Positions 46,165 to 55,584 of a stretch of 64,000 nucleotides of DNA are shown here, in pieces. A model generated the notes under the pieces. It was not told the origin of the DNA. It did no database searches and saw nothing but the letters and a program-made list of their open reading frames with translations. The DNA is taken from positions 1 to 64,000 of the forward strand of contig CACXCA010000018.1 in the NCBI GenBank assembly GCA_902766045.1, in the 5' to 3' direction. The position numbers and the translations under genes were made by a program. Positions within the stretch are counted from its first letter, which is position 1; the number at the start of each line of letters is the position of its first letter. This DNA comes from an uncultured Bacteroidales bacterium (GTDB lineage Bacteria; Bacteroidota; Bacteroidia; Bacteroidales; Paludibacteraceae).

Positions 46165-47481
46165 ATGAAACAATATACAACAGAACCCTCTATACACGTC
46201 GGAATCCTCCTCCAAGAGAAGGTATTCTTCTCCTTATACGGTAATTACCAGTTCAACGGACAGCAATACGTCGGTGAAAAATGTGCAACCATACGCGACG
46301 GAAAGATTGAACTGGATGGTTCCCTCTATGATTCAATCCTTTTTACGGCATCTTCTGATTCTGATTATTTCGATCTTCTTGATGTCACCATAGGTATTCA
46401 TTTTCATTGGGAACGGAAAGAGACACAACGATTCAACGGAGATCTGAAACTCATCGTCATCGATAACAAGATACAAGCTATCAACTGCATTTCGGTGGAG
46501 AAATATCTTACCAGTGTCATCTCATCTGAAATGAGTGCCACCTCCTCGATGGAACTTTTAAAGGCTCATGCTGTGATTTCCAGAAGCTGGCTCCTCAACA
46601 AACTGGAAGATAAGAAAACGAGTTGTTCCAATGGGATGACCCTCTCGGACGACATCATCATCAAATGGTACGACCATCAAGACCATACGCTTTTCGATGT
46701 TTGTGCGGATGATCATTGTCAACGCTACCAAGGTATCTCAAAGGCGAGCACCCAAGCCGTCCGGGATGCTATAAAAATCACCTTCGGACAGGTTCTCACT
46801 TACGACAACGAAATTTGTGATGCTCGCTTTTATAAATCCTGCGGAGGGGCAACCGAGCTCTTCGAAAACTGCTGGGAAGAGATTCATCATCCTTATCTGT
46901 TACCTGTTGCCGATAGAGAAAACAGTGCTATCCTACCCGACTTGACAAAAGAAGAAGAGGCTGAGAAATGGATTCTATCAGAACCTGTTGCCTATTGCAA
47001 CACAAAGGATAAAAAGATACTTACGCAGGTCCTCAATAATTACGATCAAGAGACAGCCGACTTCTATCGGTGGAAAATCACCTATTCACAACAAGCGTTA
47101 TCTGAACTACTGAAAGAAAAGACAGGTATTAATTTCGGTAGCATAAAGGATCTGATTCCTATAAAAAGAGGGGCTTCCGGACGTATCATAGAACTAAAAA
47201 TCATCGGCACAAATAAAACCATGATCATCGGAAAAGAGTTGGAAATACGAAAGGCTCTTTCTAAAAGTCATTTATATAGTTCTGCTTTTATCGTAAAGAA
47301 ATCCATTCTCAATGATGACATTATTTTCACGCTTCATGGGGCTGGCTGGGGACACGGAGTAGGTCTTTGTCAGATTGGTGCCGCTGTAATGGCCGATCAA
47401 GGCATTTCATATAAAGATATTCTACTCCACTACTACCCTAATTCATCCATTACATCACTCTATAAACAAACTGAACAATGA
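46165..47481 (+). CDS. SpoIID/LytB domain protein
   Basis: 438 residues. SpoIID domain: VEKYLTSVISSEMSA (catalytic Glu region), LKAHAVISRSWL, DARFYKSCGGATE and the closing GWGHGVGLCQIGA. In sporulators SpoIID cleaves peptidoglycan glycan strands lacking stem peptides; Bacteroidota homologues probably modify peptidoglycan. No signal peptide is evident at the start MKQYTTEPSIHVGILLQ, which is odd for a wall enzyme. Overlaps the next gene (ATGA). Confidence 0.88.
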   Translation: MKQYTTEPSIHVGILLQEKVFFSLYGNYQFNGQQYVGEKCATIRDGKIELDGSLYDSILFTASSDSDYFDLLDVTIGIHFHWERKETQRFNGDLKLIVIDNKIQAINCISVEKYLTSVISSEMSATSSMELLKAHAVISRSWLLNKLEDKKTSCSNGMTLSDDIIIKWYDHQDHTLFDVCADDHCQRYQGISKASTQAVRDAIKITFGQVLTYDNEICDARFYKSCGGATELFENCWEEIHHPYLLPVADRENSAILPDLTKEEEAEKWILSEPVAYCNTKDKKILTQVLNNYDQETADFYRWKITYSQQALSELLKEKTGINFGSIKDLIPIKRGASGRIIELKIIGTNKTMIIGKELEIRKALSKSHLYSSAFIVKKSILNDDIIFTLHGAGWGHGVGLCQIGAAVMADQGISYKDILLHYYPNSSITSLYKQTEQ

Positions 47482-48224
47482 TGAAACTAACATTCTTAGG
47501 AACAGGAACTTCCACAGGCGTACCTTACATAGGGTGTGATTGTGAGACTTGCTTATCAAAAGATCCCAAAGATAGGAGACTTCGCAGCTCATCTCTTTTA
47601 GAAATAAACGGAAAGAATATCTTATTAGATTGCGGTCCGGATTTCCGTCAACAAGCATTGTCTGCAAATCTAAAAAAGATCGATGCCGTGCTTTTAACGC
47701 ACAAACATGTGGATCACACCTTAGGACTAGATGATCTGAGACCTTACGGAAGAGTACGAATATATGCTAATCAAGAAACCAATGATGCGATTCATCAAAT
47801 GTTTTCGTACTGTTTCAACAACGATTACAAAGGGATACCGCAATTGGAGACGCACGTAATCAAAAACGAGCCATTCATGATTGACGACATACGTGTCACC
47901 CCCGTATTAATCTGGCACTATAAGCTTCCCACCTTTGGCTATAGAATCAATAACTTTGCGTATATCACAGATATAAAAACCATTGATAAGGAAGAAACAG
48001 AGAAGCTGAAGGGCTTGGATGTATTGGTCATGGATGCCTTGCGCTGGGAAGATCATTTTTCCCACATGAATGTAGAAGAAGCTCTGGCACTCGTCCGTGA
48101 AGTTCAGCCCAAAGAGACCTATTTCATACACATGAGTCACACCATAGGACTTCATGAAGAGGCTCAAAAGAAGTTACCTGAGCATGTACATTTTGCTTAT
48201 GACGGACTAACAATTGAAATATAA
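47478..48224 (+). CDS. Metallo-beta-lactamase-fold hydrolase (PhnP-like)
   Basis: 248 residues. TGTSTGVPYIGCDCETC opens as in PhnP/YycJ-like enzymes, with the metal motif LTHKHVDHTLGLDDLR, a later His in LIWHYKLP and DALRWEDHFSHM and a last His in YFIHMSHTIGLH. Likely a cyclic phosphodiesterase or nucleotidase in the cytoplasm; no phn genes are near. Start MMKLTF overlaps the upstream stop. Confidence 0.88.
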   Translation: MMKLTFLGTGTSTGVPYIGCDCETCLSKDPKDRRLRSSSLLEINGKNILLDCGPDFRQQALSANLKKIDAVLLTHKHVDHTLGLDDLRPYGRVRIYANQETNDAIHQMFSYCFNNDYKGIPQLETHVIKNEPFMIDDIRVTPVLIWHYKLPTFGYRINNFAYITDIKTIDKEETEKLKGLDVLVMDALRWEDHFSHMNVEEALALVREVQPKETYFIHMSHTIGLHEEAQKKLPEHVHFAYDGLTIEI

Positions 48225-48239
48225 AACGGTAACAGCAGC

Positions 48240-49073
48240 ATGCATACAACTCATTTTTTACATATCACGCTATTTCTTTTGCTCAGCATAAGTGCATGCT
48301 CACAAGCGACAGAACAACAGATTGCTCCCCTGCAAGCCGATACAATCACACATCGGAAACAAACCGTAATTCCAGCGGGAGCACAAGCTTTAATGGACCA
48401 ATACCCGACCTTCATCAAAGGGTACAGCGAGAATCATCTTCTGTTGGCGGATGGAACCACACTGCTTTACGACGATCAACAAGAGAAAACGTATATAGAA
48501 CGAATGGACCAAGCCGATGTGGAAGATATGTTCACACAACCCTACGATACCAGCATATGGCTTCCTTCCCGCAATTATGATCCCGGACGAATCCGCAACG
48601 AAGCATTACTGAAATATATGTATGGACAAAACGAGCAGGAAGTACGGAAACATCTTGTCCGCGTCAAATGGTTTAATCAGCAACTTCTATTTACGAACAT
48701 CAACGGAGCATCTGATAGCTTACAAGCCGTAGCAAAGGAACTGTCTCAGCTCCCTGCCTCCTATCATAAATACTTCAGCAACTCCTCCACCTTCTATTGG
48801 CGAACTGTCAGAGGAAGCAACCGATTAAGTGCTCACAGTTTCGGTATCGCCATTGATATCTGTATAAAATTCTCAGATTACTGGAGATGGAAAAATCCAG
48901 GGAAAAACGAAACAGACCCAATTACATATATGAACAGGATTCCAAAAGAGATCATACAAATCTTTGAAAAACATGGATTCATCTCTGGTGCACGATGGTA
49001 TCACTTCGACACGATGCACTTTGAGTTCAGGCCTGACCTGCTTCAAACAAGTCTCAAATCAGACAATCAATAA
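48240..49073 (+). CDS. M15 family D-Ala-D-Ala carboxypeptidase-like lipoprotein
   Basis: 277 residues, lipoprotein signal (FLHITLFLLLSISACSQ). Zinc-site motifs SAHSFGIAIDI (His-x6-Asp) and WYHFDTMHFEFRPDLL (His) mark the Peptidase_M15_4 (VanY/L-Ala-D-Glu type) group. Long N-terminal part (residues ~30-130) is of unknown function. It trims peptidoglycan stems in the periplasm; fits with the SpoIID-like gene two positions upstream. Confidence 0.85.
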   Translation: MHTTHFLHITLFLLLSISACSQATEQQIAPLQADTITHRKQTVIPAGAQALMDQYPTFIKGYSENHLLLADGTTLLYDDQQEKTYIERMDQADVEDMFTQPYDTSIWLPSRNYDPGRIRNEALLKYMYGQNEQEVRKHLVRVKWFNQQLLFTNINGASDSLQAVAKELSQLPASYHKYFSNSSTFYWRTVRGSNRLSAHSFGIAIDICIKFSDYWRWKNPGKNETDPITYMNRIPKEIIQIFEKHGFISGARWYHFDTMHFEFRPDLLQTSLKSDNQ

Positions 49074-49118
49074 TTGTATTTTGAAGAGCAGATAATTGTT
49101 TGGTTCAATGCCTCATTC

Positions 49119-50093
49119 TTATCTTCCAGCCCATCGTCTGAAGCAACTCCCCTTATTGAAATCAAAATACCATTGTGGAGAATTCACCCACGGTTTATGT
49201 TCTATGTCGATAGTAAACCACGGAGCATAATCATCATCCGGACTGGTGAGAATCTCGATCTCCTGAGCAGGCATATAACTTTGGCTGAACATCACCCGAA
49301 GCTGACCCGTCTTCTTATTACGAAGCACATCCATGACCGTCAAGGCATGACCGGGACTACCTCCGTAGATAAGAATATCACCAGGACGCACGTCGGTCGC
49401 AGCAATTTTCTTCAGTTCATGAGCTAGCGTCAATGTACCACAGTACATAAAGACCAAGGAGAGGTATTTCCGGAAACAGTTATATCCATAGTCCGGTTGA
49501 GCATCCTTACGCCAGGATGCATGCCAAGATTTATCAAAGTGCACCCTATACCCTTCAGCCCATTTAGCATATTCATAAACAAAACCATTGCCTCCTTTGA
49601 AGTGTATTTTACTATATTGCTTTTTCTCCCATAGATATTCAGCCCATAAACGCATACAAGCGTCTGCACACTGTTGGAGATCAGCAGAGACCTCCTTCCC
49701 GTTTGAATTGAAGGTGCCTACCAGATCCATTTTCAAAACACCGACATTGATGCGACTAGCATTAGATTTCAACATTCCGTTGTAATAACGCACATCATGT
49801 CCATCAGGATACAACTCAAGGTTAAGCAACCATTGAGAATAATCATCACAATAAGGTCTCTCCCAATCTTTATCCAAACAGACATAGCGATTAATGATTC
49901 TGTTCTCTTGATCATTTATCATATAATCGTTTTTATCAGGGAGAGAAGAGTCTGAGGTTTCGGAAGAAAGTGATTGTAAAGTATTAGAGGTTGAATCCGT
50001 CAATTGTGCATAAGAATAAACGGACCCAATTAGAGCGATCAACAAGATTGCACCCACACCCCATATATATTTACTTTTTATATGTGTTTTCAT
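49119..50093 (-). CDS. DUF4846 protein, membrane-anchored
   Basis: 324 residues, signal anchor (WGVGAILLIALIGSVYSYAQ). Domain features: MLKSNASRINVGVLKMD, CADACMRLWAEYLW, IHFKGGNGFVYEYAKW, VRPGDILIYGGSPGHALTVMDV and FMLSQSYMPAQEI-like ending, as in DUF4846. The GDILI plus GHA pattern is reminiscent of NlpC/CHAP-type folds, but the catalytic Cys is not where expected. Converges with the M15 gene. Confidence 0.8.
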   Translation of the reverse strand: MKTHIKSKYIWGVGAILLIALIGSVYSYAQLTDSTSNTLQSLSSETSDSSLPDKNDYMINDQENRIINRYVCLDKDWERPYCDDYSQWLLNLELYPDGHDVRYYNGMLKSNASRINVGVLKMDLVGTFNSNGKEVSADLQQCADACMRLWAEYLWEKKQYSKIHFKGGNGFVYEYAKWAEGYRVHFDKSWHASWRKDAQPDYGYNCFRKYLSLVFMYCGTLTLAHELKKIAATDVRPGDILIYGGSPGHALTVMDVLRNKKTGQLRVMFSQSYMPAQEIEILTSPDDDYAPWFTIDIEHKPWVNSPQWYFDFNKGSCFRRWAGR

Positions 50094-50101
50094 AAGACAA
50101 C

Positions 50102-51514
50102 TTATTTTCCAAATAGTTTCTTGATAATCCTTTTGAAGAAGGAAGTGTTCTCATTAAGAAGCGAACCAACATTTTCAGAAGGTTTCTCTTCTGATAATTT
50201 TCCCCAGACCTTCTCAGGCAACATTTCTTTGAACTTCATTATACTTCCTTGGGGAATATAAGCTTTTTCAAAGCAGTTATAATTCCAGAATTCAGCCTTT
50301 TCAAGACCATCCATCCAAGAAGGAATGACAATTGTAGCAATAGCTGGTCCACCATCAAAAGCTTTCTCTCCGATATACTTTATCATTGTAGGAAGAACAA
50401 CATGGGGTTGATCACCAAAACACGTCACAAGACGTCCGTCCATCGTGTCAACCAACATATTATTATCTGTCACAATAAAACGAGAAGACTCGCTATGGAT
50501 GTTTTTCACAGAATCAAAAGGGTTATTGCCCATATTGACAACCGATACAGGGATCGTAAAATCTTTCGACAAACTATAGCAACCAGAAAAAGCCTGATTT
50601 CCAATAGTCGTAAGAGAAGAAGGCAAATGAATATTCTCTAAATTTTCACACCCATCGAAAGCACCATTTTCTATAGATGTAAGAGTGGCAGGCAAGACAA
50701 CAGTAGTAATATCATTAATCAAATTTCGTTCAAAAGCAGAATCACCAATTATACAGACCGAATCAGGCACAATCACGTTCTTATCATTCCCCACATAGGA
50801 AATAAGGCGACCTTCTTGAAGATCAATCAACATATCATTCTGAAAAGAGAAACGAGCAGACTCACTTATTATCTTTATATTCTTACATCCCAAAAAAGGA
50901 TTAACTCCAATGTCTGAAAGAGCGTCAGATAAGCTGATTTCCACCGACTTTGTAGCCATAAATGCAAAGTCACCAATATAGTTGAGTGAAGCAGGCGTAT
51001 TAATCCATTGCACCGCACAATCTAGAGAGAAATCAAAAGCATAATTACCAATAACCTGTATTGAGGAAGGCAAAGAGACAGATTTCAAGGAAAAGCAATT
51101 ACGGAAAGCAGCACATCCGATATGAATAACCGAATCAGGTACGACAAGACTCTCCGCATCACCCACATGCGATATAAGACGACCTTCCTGAAGATCAATC
51201 AGCATACCGTCTTGAACAACAAAACGAGACGCTTGGCTCTCTATTTCATCAATACAATCGAAAGGATTATCACCAATAACCGTAACAGAGGCAGGAATAA
51301 TGACTTTGGTTACAATTGAGGCCTCAAAAGCGAGATCACAGATAACTTCTGTTCCCTCTTTTATGTAGTAGATATCCGTTTCAGAACTATTTCCTTTTAA
51401 CAAACGTTTTCCATCAGGACTATACAATGCTCCGAATTCATCCTCAACACCCGATTCTAAGATTTCCTCCGTCACTTCGGTGAGACGATCAGTTTGAGTA
51501 CCATTATAACACAT
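50102..51514 (-). CDS. BspA-like leucine-rich repeat protein without signal peptide
   Basis: 470 residues with at least seven LRR_5 units (TKVIIPASVTVIGDNPF, SLVVPDSVIHIGCAAFRNC, LKSVSLPSSIQVIGNYAF, LENIHLPSSLTTIGNQAFSG). Between them a repeated insert of the type FVVQDGMLIDLQEGRLISHVGD occurs three times. It begins MCYNGTQTDRL, with no signal sequence, and an in-frame stop lies seven codons upstream, so it appears cytoplasmic or has lost its export signal. The tail (FFKRIIKKLFGK) is basic. Eight bases from the DUF4846 gene on the same strand. Confidence 0.82.
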   Translation of the reverse strand: MCYNGTQTDRLTEVTEEILESGVEDEFGALYSPDGKRLLKGNSSETDIYYIKEGTEVICDLAFEASIVTKVIIPASVTVIGDNPFDCIDEIESQASRFVVQDGMLIDLQEGRLISHVGDAESLVVPDSVIHIGCAAFRNCFSLKSVSLPSSIQVIGNYAFDFSLDCAVQWINTPASLNYIGDFAFMATKSVEISLSDALSDIGVNPFLGCKNIKIISESARFSFQNDMLIDLQEGRLISYVGNDKNVIVPDSVCIIGDSAFERNLINDITTVVLPATLTSIENGAFDGCENLENIHLPSSLTTIGNQAFSGCYSLSKDFTIPVSVVNMGNNPFDSVKNIHSESSRFIVTDNNMLVDTMDGRLVTCFGDQPHVVLPTMIKYIGEKAFDGGPAIATIVIPSWMDGLEKAEFWNYNCFEKAYIPQGSIMKFKEMLPEKVWGKLSEEKPSENVGSLLNENTSFFKRIIKKLFGK

Positions 51515-51556
51515 ACGAAATTGATATAAGAGTTAATGACAGAAGAGAGCTTGAAA

Positions 51557-51877
51557 TTAATCTTCATCTTCAAACAAGAAAATATCCTCATCAGGACGTT
51601 TCATCAAGAACTGTTCTCTAGCAAACTTTTCCAGACTAGACATATCAGACTCCAACTGATTGATTTTTTCCTTGCTATCCTTACTTAAGTTAGAATAGTA
51701 TGAAATCTCTTTCTCAATACTACATTTCTTCATATACAATTCGTAATAATCTAAAATGGTATGAGAATCAAAAAATAAAAACCATAAAGAAGCAATAGTA
51801 CAAGCCAGTAAATATTTATTCGTTACGATTTTTTTTATAGTACAAACAATTTTCTCCTTTGTAATTTCCATAATCAA
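51557..51877 (-). CDS. FtsB/DivIC-like septum formation protein
   Basis: 106 residues (104 from the second ATG). One membrane helix (YLLACTIASLWFLFFDSH), then a coiled coil (IEKEISYYSNLSKDSKEKINQLESDMSSLEKFAREQ) and the conserved ending REQFLMKRPDEDIFLFE. Known members bridge FtsL and FtsQ in the divisome. Confidence 0.85.
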   Translation of the reverse strand: MIMEITKEKIVCTIKKIVTNKYLLACTIASLWFLFFDSHTILDYYELYMKKCSIEKEISYYSNLSKDSKEKINQLESDMSSLEKFAREQFLMKRPDEDIFLFEDED

Positions 51878-51899
51878 CTAACATCTAAGGCAGCATACG

Positions 51900-51936
51900 A
51901 AAGGAGAAGATGCTTCATAGACTCATCTTCTCCTTT
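51900..51936 (-). terminator. 12-bp hairpin after the secreted unknown gene
   Basis: AAGGAGAAGATG (51901-51912) and CATCTTCTCCTT (51924-51935), 11-base loop; the U-run is better on the plus strand, so it may act in either direction. Confidence 0.65.
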
Positions 51937-51943
51937 TATATTT

Positions 51944-52411
51944 TTAGTTTACATCATCAAAATTGACTGTTTGCATTTCCTCGTCCTTCATGTAAACGAC
52001 AGAATAACGAACAGCGTTTGTAGGAGACATCACAGTGATTCTGAACTCACCCGAGTCATACTCATACAATCGAATGAAATACTTTTCCAAGGTGCTAGAC
52101 TCCATACACTCAAAATTGATATACTTATAATCCTTCTTCACAGTCCACTTCGATGGTTTATCAATGATAGCGTACTTAATCACCTTGTTGTTCAGCTGAT
52201 CATTCAGCATCACATTTTTTTCTGTTACATTCAAAGAAAAGACGGTTGAGCTTTGTTGCCAAGGGCCCCAAACATAGACACCTTTATCTTTGCTTGTTAT
52301 AACACCTTTTGTTTCCCGAAACGAACGGAAGTTCGCATTCTGTTGGGCAGAGACTGCAGTTACTCCCAAAAGCAGTCCCATTACTACTAAATATTTAACT
52401 ATTTTATTCAT
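51944..52411 (-). CDS. Secreted protein of unknown function
   Basis: 155 residues with signal peptide (VVMGLLLGVTAVSAQ). The mature part is beta-rich with KGVYVWGPWQQSSTVFSLN, WTVKKDYKYINFECM and VRYSVVYMKDEE. No family recognised. It lies 20 bases after the lytic transglycosylase gene on the same strand. Confidence 0.65.
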   Translation of the reverse strand: MNKIVKYLVVMGLLLGVTAVSAQQNANFRSFRETKGVITSKDKGVYVWGPWQQSSTVFSLNVTEKNVMLNDQLNNKVIKYAIIDKPSKWTVKKDYKYINFECMESSTLEKYFIRLYEYDSGEFRITVMSPTNAVRYSVVYMKDEEMQTVNFDDVN

Positions 52412-52431
52412 AATCTAAATAAAGACACATT

Positions 52432-53403
52432 TTAAGGATTTATGATCCACCTTTTATCGTGAACCTTAATTCTCTCTGGAGAATAACGTAAATCATCCAC
52501 CTTTGGTATTTTAATAAAATACTCTCTTCCCTCTTTATTCAAAATACGATTCGAACGTAACCATGGATTAGCATCTTTCAACAATTGGTATGTTATACCA
52601 TAAGACTTTGCAAAATCTGTCAGGTTTTCAATTGTCGAATCCACTTTCACCACATCAGACTCCACCATATAGTATAGATCCTCCTTCTTCATCATGAAAC
52701 CGAACTGTTGAGGATTCTCCATAACATACTTTGCCATCATGATACGAAAAACATATCGATTTGTTTCTTCTCCAAAAAGCATATCAAAATAATCATTCGT
52801 TTGTTGAACCTCCATCTGCTTCAACACCCTTGCTCTACCAGAATTATATGAAGCCGCAGCTAATGCCCAACTCTGTGTGAGCTCATACGTACGCTTCAAA
52901 TACTGACAAGCCACCACAGTAGCTTTCTCTAAATTATATCGTTCATCCACATCATCATTCACCATCAAACCACTTTCTTGTCCCGTAGTAGCCAATATTT
53001 GCCATATTCCAGCAGCCTTTGCTGGCGATAAAGCTCTCTGGTCCAAATTACTCTCTATCAAAGCCAAATACTTAAAATCATCCGGCACCCCCTCTCGCTT
53101 GAGGATAGGTTCAATAATAGGGAAAAACTTATTTGCCCTTTTTATGATCAAAAAGACCTGAGAATGCCAATAACTAAAACTCATCAGCTCACGATCGAAA
53201 CGTTCTCTCAAATAATAATTACTCAAATCAACATTTTCGCCAAATATACAAAATGATTTCGGAATTTGTGGTGTATAATTCACCTGCATTAACGAATCCT
53301 CATATATTTTCACCGAGTCCTTTGACTCCACCGCTTTTGAGCAATCACATAATACAACCATCAACAAGAATGGTATAAATCTCACAAAATACTTCATCTT
53401 CAC
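52432..53403 (-). CDS. MltD-like lytic transglycosylase
   Basis: 323 residues, lipoprotein-like signal (FIPFLLMVVLCDCSK). SLT domain: FKYLALIESNLDQRALSPAKAAGIWQILATTG with the catalytic Glu, DERYNLEKATVVACQYLK and LAAASYNSGRARV. A LysM-like end follows (VDSTIENLTDFAKSYGITYQLLKDANPW). Cuts peptidoglycan glycan strands; the second Met (53397) is an alternative start. Confidence 0.88.
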   Translation of the reverse strand: MKMKYFVRFIPFLLMVVLCDCSKAVESKDSVKIYEDSLMQVNYTPQIPKSFCIFGENVDLSNYYLRERFDRELMSFSYWHSQVFLIIKRANKFFPIIEPILKREGVPDDFKYLALIESNLDQRALSPAKAAGIWQILATTGQESGLMVNDDVDERYNLEKATVVACQYLKRTYELTQSWALAAASYNSGRARVLKQMEVQQTNDYFDMLFGEETNRYVFRIMMAKYVMENPQQFGFMMKKEDLYYMVESDVVKVDSTIENLTDFAKSYGITYQLLKDANPWLRSNRILNKEGREYFIKIPKVDDLRYSPERIKVHDKRWIINP

Positions 53404-53416
53404 TCTTTACAACTTA

Positions 53417-54526
53417 TCAGTCTGCATGAAACACGATCATCGGCGTATTGGTATGAAAAACAATTTTACGAGCCATACTAGGATTAAACATCCTTGTAAA
53501 CAAGCTACGTCTGTGCGTTGTCAACGATATGACATCCACATTATTGTTTTTTATAAATTCATCATACGCGGTCAAGATATCTGGACCATTCAACAAATGT
53601 ACATCTATCGTCAACATCGGATATTTTTCCAAGAAATAGGCTTTCAAACCTTTCAATTTAATCAACGCCCACACATCATTCTTTGATTCATAATGAATAA
53701 AATGAATCGTCACATCCGATGAAAACAACCCTTCACTTATATAATGAAACAGTTTATCATATTTTTCTAAATCTCCATCATCAAAATTCGTTGAACATGC
53801 AAGGTGTCTAACACCACTCAACCCCATGAAATGAGTATTCTGAGGAACCGTAAACACTGGAACATCAGCCCGTTCCATCACCTCCGCCGTCACACTTCCG
53901 ATCAAATCCAAATCCTTCTGGCTACATCCTCTTGTACCCATCACTATGGCTACCGGCTTAACAGCTTCTGCAAAATCCAAAATCTTCTCCTCCGGAATGC
54001 CTTCATGCATCATACTACAATACTCCACTCTTGGAATCTTATTTGATGCCATCTCTTCCTCTATCAACGACCTCAAGTGATTCATCTTCTCATTCACCTG
54101 AGCTTCCATCTGCTTCAGATTCGCCTCATCTCGCTTCGTCTCATATACCTCCATCGTCGCCATAACCGTCTTCTGCACCGTATAAGCATGATAGACAATG
54201 ACACGCAACCCCATCACAGCCGCCATCTGAAAACCTAGCTCACATAACTTGATAGTATATTCGGAAAAATCTACAGGCATCAATAATATCCCCTTCTCAT
54301 CATCTTCCTGCGAACTCTGCTCCGAATTCTTCATGTTCTCTATAACACTCAAGGCTCTTTGCAAATCACTCTCCTTGACTCTTACCTTATAACTAAAAGG
54401 CATCGCAGGTAACAACGGATTCACATCCTGTACATACACATCAATCCCATAAATCTCCAACACAGACCGTAAAATCTGTGCTTTCTCATATGTATGCGTG
54501 GCTAATGTAACCAACCTGTCTTCCAT
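53417..54526 (-). CDS. DUF2007 plus two universal stress domains
   Basis: 369 residues from MEDRLVTLATHTYEK at 54526, preceded by GGAGGG about 8 bases upstream; the frame extends to 54619. Residues ~1-70 are the DUF2007 putative signal-transducing domain (AQILRSVLEIYGIDVYVQDVNP). Then two USP domains: GILLMPVDFSEYTIKLCELG to MGTRGCSQKDLDLIGSVTAEVMERADVPVFTVP, and a more diverged second domain ending MARKIVFHTNTPMIVFHAD. The G-x2-G-x9-G(S/T) ATP motif is visible in domain 1 only in part. Confidence 0.82.
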   Translation of the reverse strand: MEDRLVTLATHTYEKAQILRSVLEIYGIDVYVQDVNPLLPAMPFSYKVRVKESDLQRALSVIENMKNSEQSSQEDDEKGILLMPVDFSEYTIKLCELGFQMAAVMGLRVIVYHAYTVQKTVMATMEVYETKRDEANLKQMEAQVNEKMNHLRSLIEEEMASNKIPRVEYCSMMHEGIPEEKILDFAEAVKPVAIVMGTRGCSQKDLDLIGSVTAEVMERADVPVFTVPQNTHFMGLSGVRHLACSTNFDDGDLEKYDKLFHYISEGLFSSDVTIHFIHYESKNDVWALIKLKGLKAYFLEKYPMLTIDVHLLNGPDILTAYDEFIKNNNVDVISLTTHRRSLFTRMFNPSMARKIVFHTNTPMIVFHAD

Positions 54527-54639
54527 AAATTTTCCCTCCGAATTAGACATGTCAAATTCAAGATTGCAAAGATGTTTCAAAAATACAAATTTTATTTTAA
54601 AAAAAACAGTTTCAGGCACAAAAAATCATAGGTAATTCA

Positions 54640-54669
54640 TTGAGAAATGTTAATTTTTATATACCTTTG
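54640..54669 (+). promoter_or_regulatory. Promoter of ispE
   Basis: TTG (54640-54642), 19 bases, TACCTTTG (54662-54669). Near-ideal Bacteroidota promoter; leader about 70 bases. Confidence 0.75.
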
Positions 54670-54743
54670 TTTAATGATATAGGGGTATCGAGCCTAATTC
54701 ACTCCCTCATCCCCCTTTCAATCTTATTAAATTCTTGATAAAC

Positions 54744-55556
54744 ATGGTTCTATTTCCAAACGCAAAAATAAACATCGGTCTTAATATAACAGAGAAACGA
54801 CCTGATAACTATCATAACATCGAAAGCATCTTCTATCCTATCCCCATCAAAGATATTTTAGAGATTGTCCGTTCAGAGTCTAATCAAACACAGCTCCATC
54901 TTTCTGGCATTCCAATTGATGGTGATAGCCAGGATAATCTAATCATGAAGGCTTACAGACTTCTGGCAGCTGATTTTTCAATCCCTGCTGTAGATATATA
55001 TCTTGATAAAATCATTCCTTTTGGTGCTGGTTTAGGGGGCGGTTCCTCGGATGCTGCTTTCACGCTAATGGGTCTTAATCAACTGTTCAATCTAGGTTTA
55101 TCCACCGAACAGTTAGAATCATACGCCAGTAAGCTAGGTGCCGATTGTCCGTTTTTTATTCGAAACCAACCTACGTATGCCACAGGCATCGGAACCATCT
55201 TCTCTCCGATTCAGCTATCCCTGAAAAATATATTTATGGTTTTAGTGAAACCAGATGATTATATCTCCACAAAAGAGGCATACGCTCACGTACACCCTCA
55301 AAAAACGAGTGTATCCGTATGCGAAAAGATACAACAACCTATGGAAACATGGAAAGGTAATATTGTAAATGATTTTGAACAAAGCATATTCCCTAACCAT
55401 CCGACCATCAAACGAATCAAAGAAACACTCTACGAAAATGGGGCTATATATGCTTCAATGTCAGGTTCCGGCTCGTCTGTCTATGGCTTCTTCTCCCAAC
55501 CGACTGACCTGAAACATCTCTTCCCAAGTGAATATGTCTTTCAAGGGGGTATATAA
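54744..55556 (+). CDS. ispE: 4-diphosphocytidyl-2-C-methyl-D-erythritol kinase IspE
   Basis: 270 residues from the ATG at 54744 (MVLFPNAKINIGLNI); a TTG at 54735 would add three residues. GHMP kinase motif IPFGAGLGGGSSDAAFTLMG and a C-terminal SMSGSGSSVYGFF. Fourth step of the non-mevalonate isoprenoid route. Confidence 0.96.
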   Translation: MVLFPNAKINIGLNITEKRPDNYHNIESIFYPIPIKDILEIVRSESNQTQLHLSGIPIDGDSQDNLIMKAYRLLAADFSIPAVDIYLDKIIPFGAGLGGGSSDAAFTLMGLNQLFNLGLSTEQLESYASKLGADCPFFIRNQPTYATGIGTIFSPIQLSLKNIFMVLVKPDDYISTKEAYAHVHPQKTSVSVCEKIQQPMETWKGNIVNDFEQSIFPNHPTIKRIKETLYENGAIYASMSGSGSSVYGFFSQPTDLKHLFPSEYVFQGGI

Positions 55557-55562
55557 CACGTT

Positions 55563-55584
55563 GAGACGCACGGCCGTGCGTCTC
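55563..55584. repeat. GTAGAGACG-family palindrome, 22-bp form
   Basis: Perfect palindrome GAGACGCACGG/CCGTGCGTCTC, six bases after the ispE stop, with the outer GTA arm changed. Its flank supplies the TAG stop (55586-55584) of the minus-strand gene, as TAGAGACG is part of the family arm. Confidence 0.88.
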
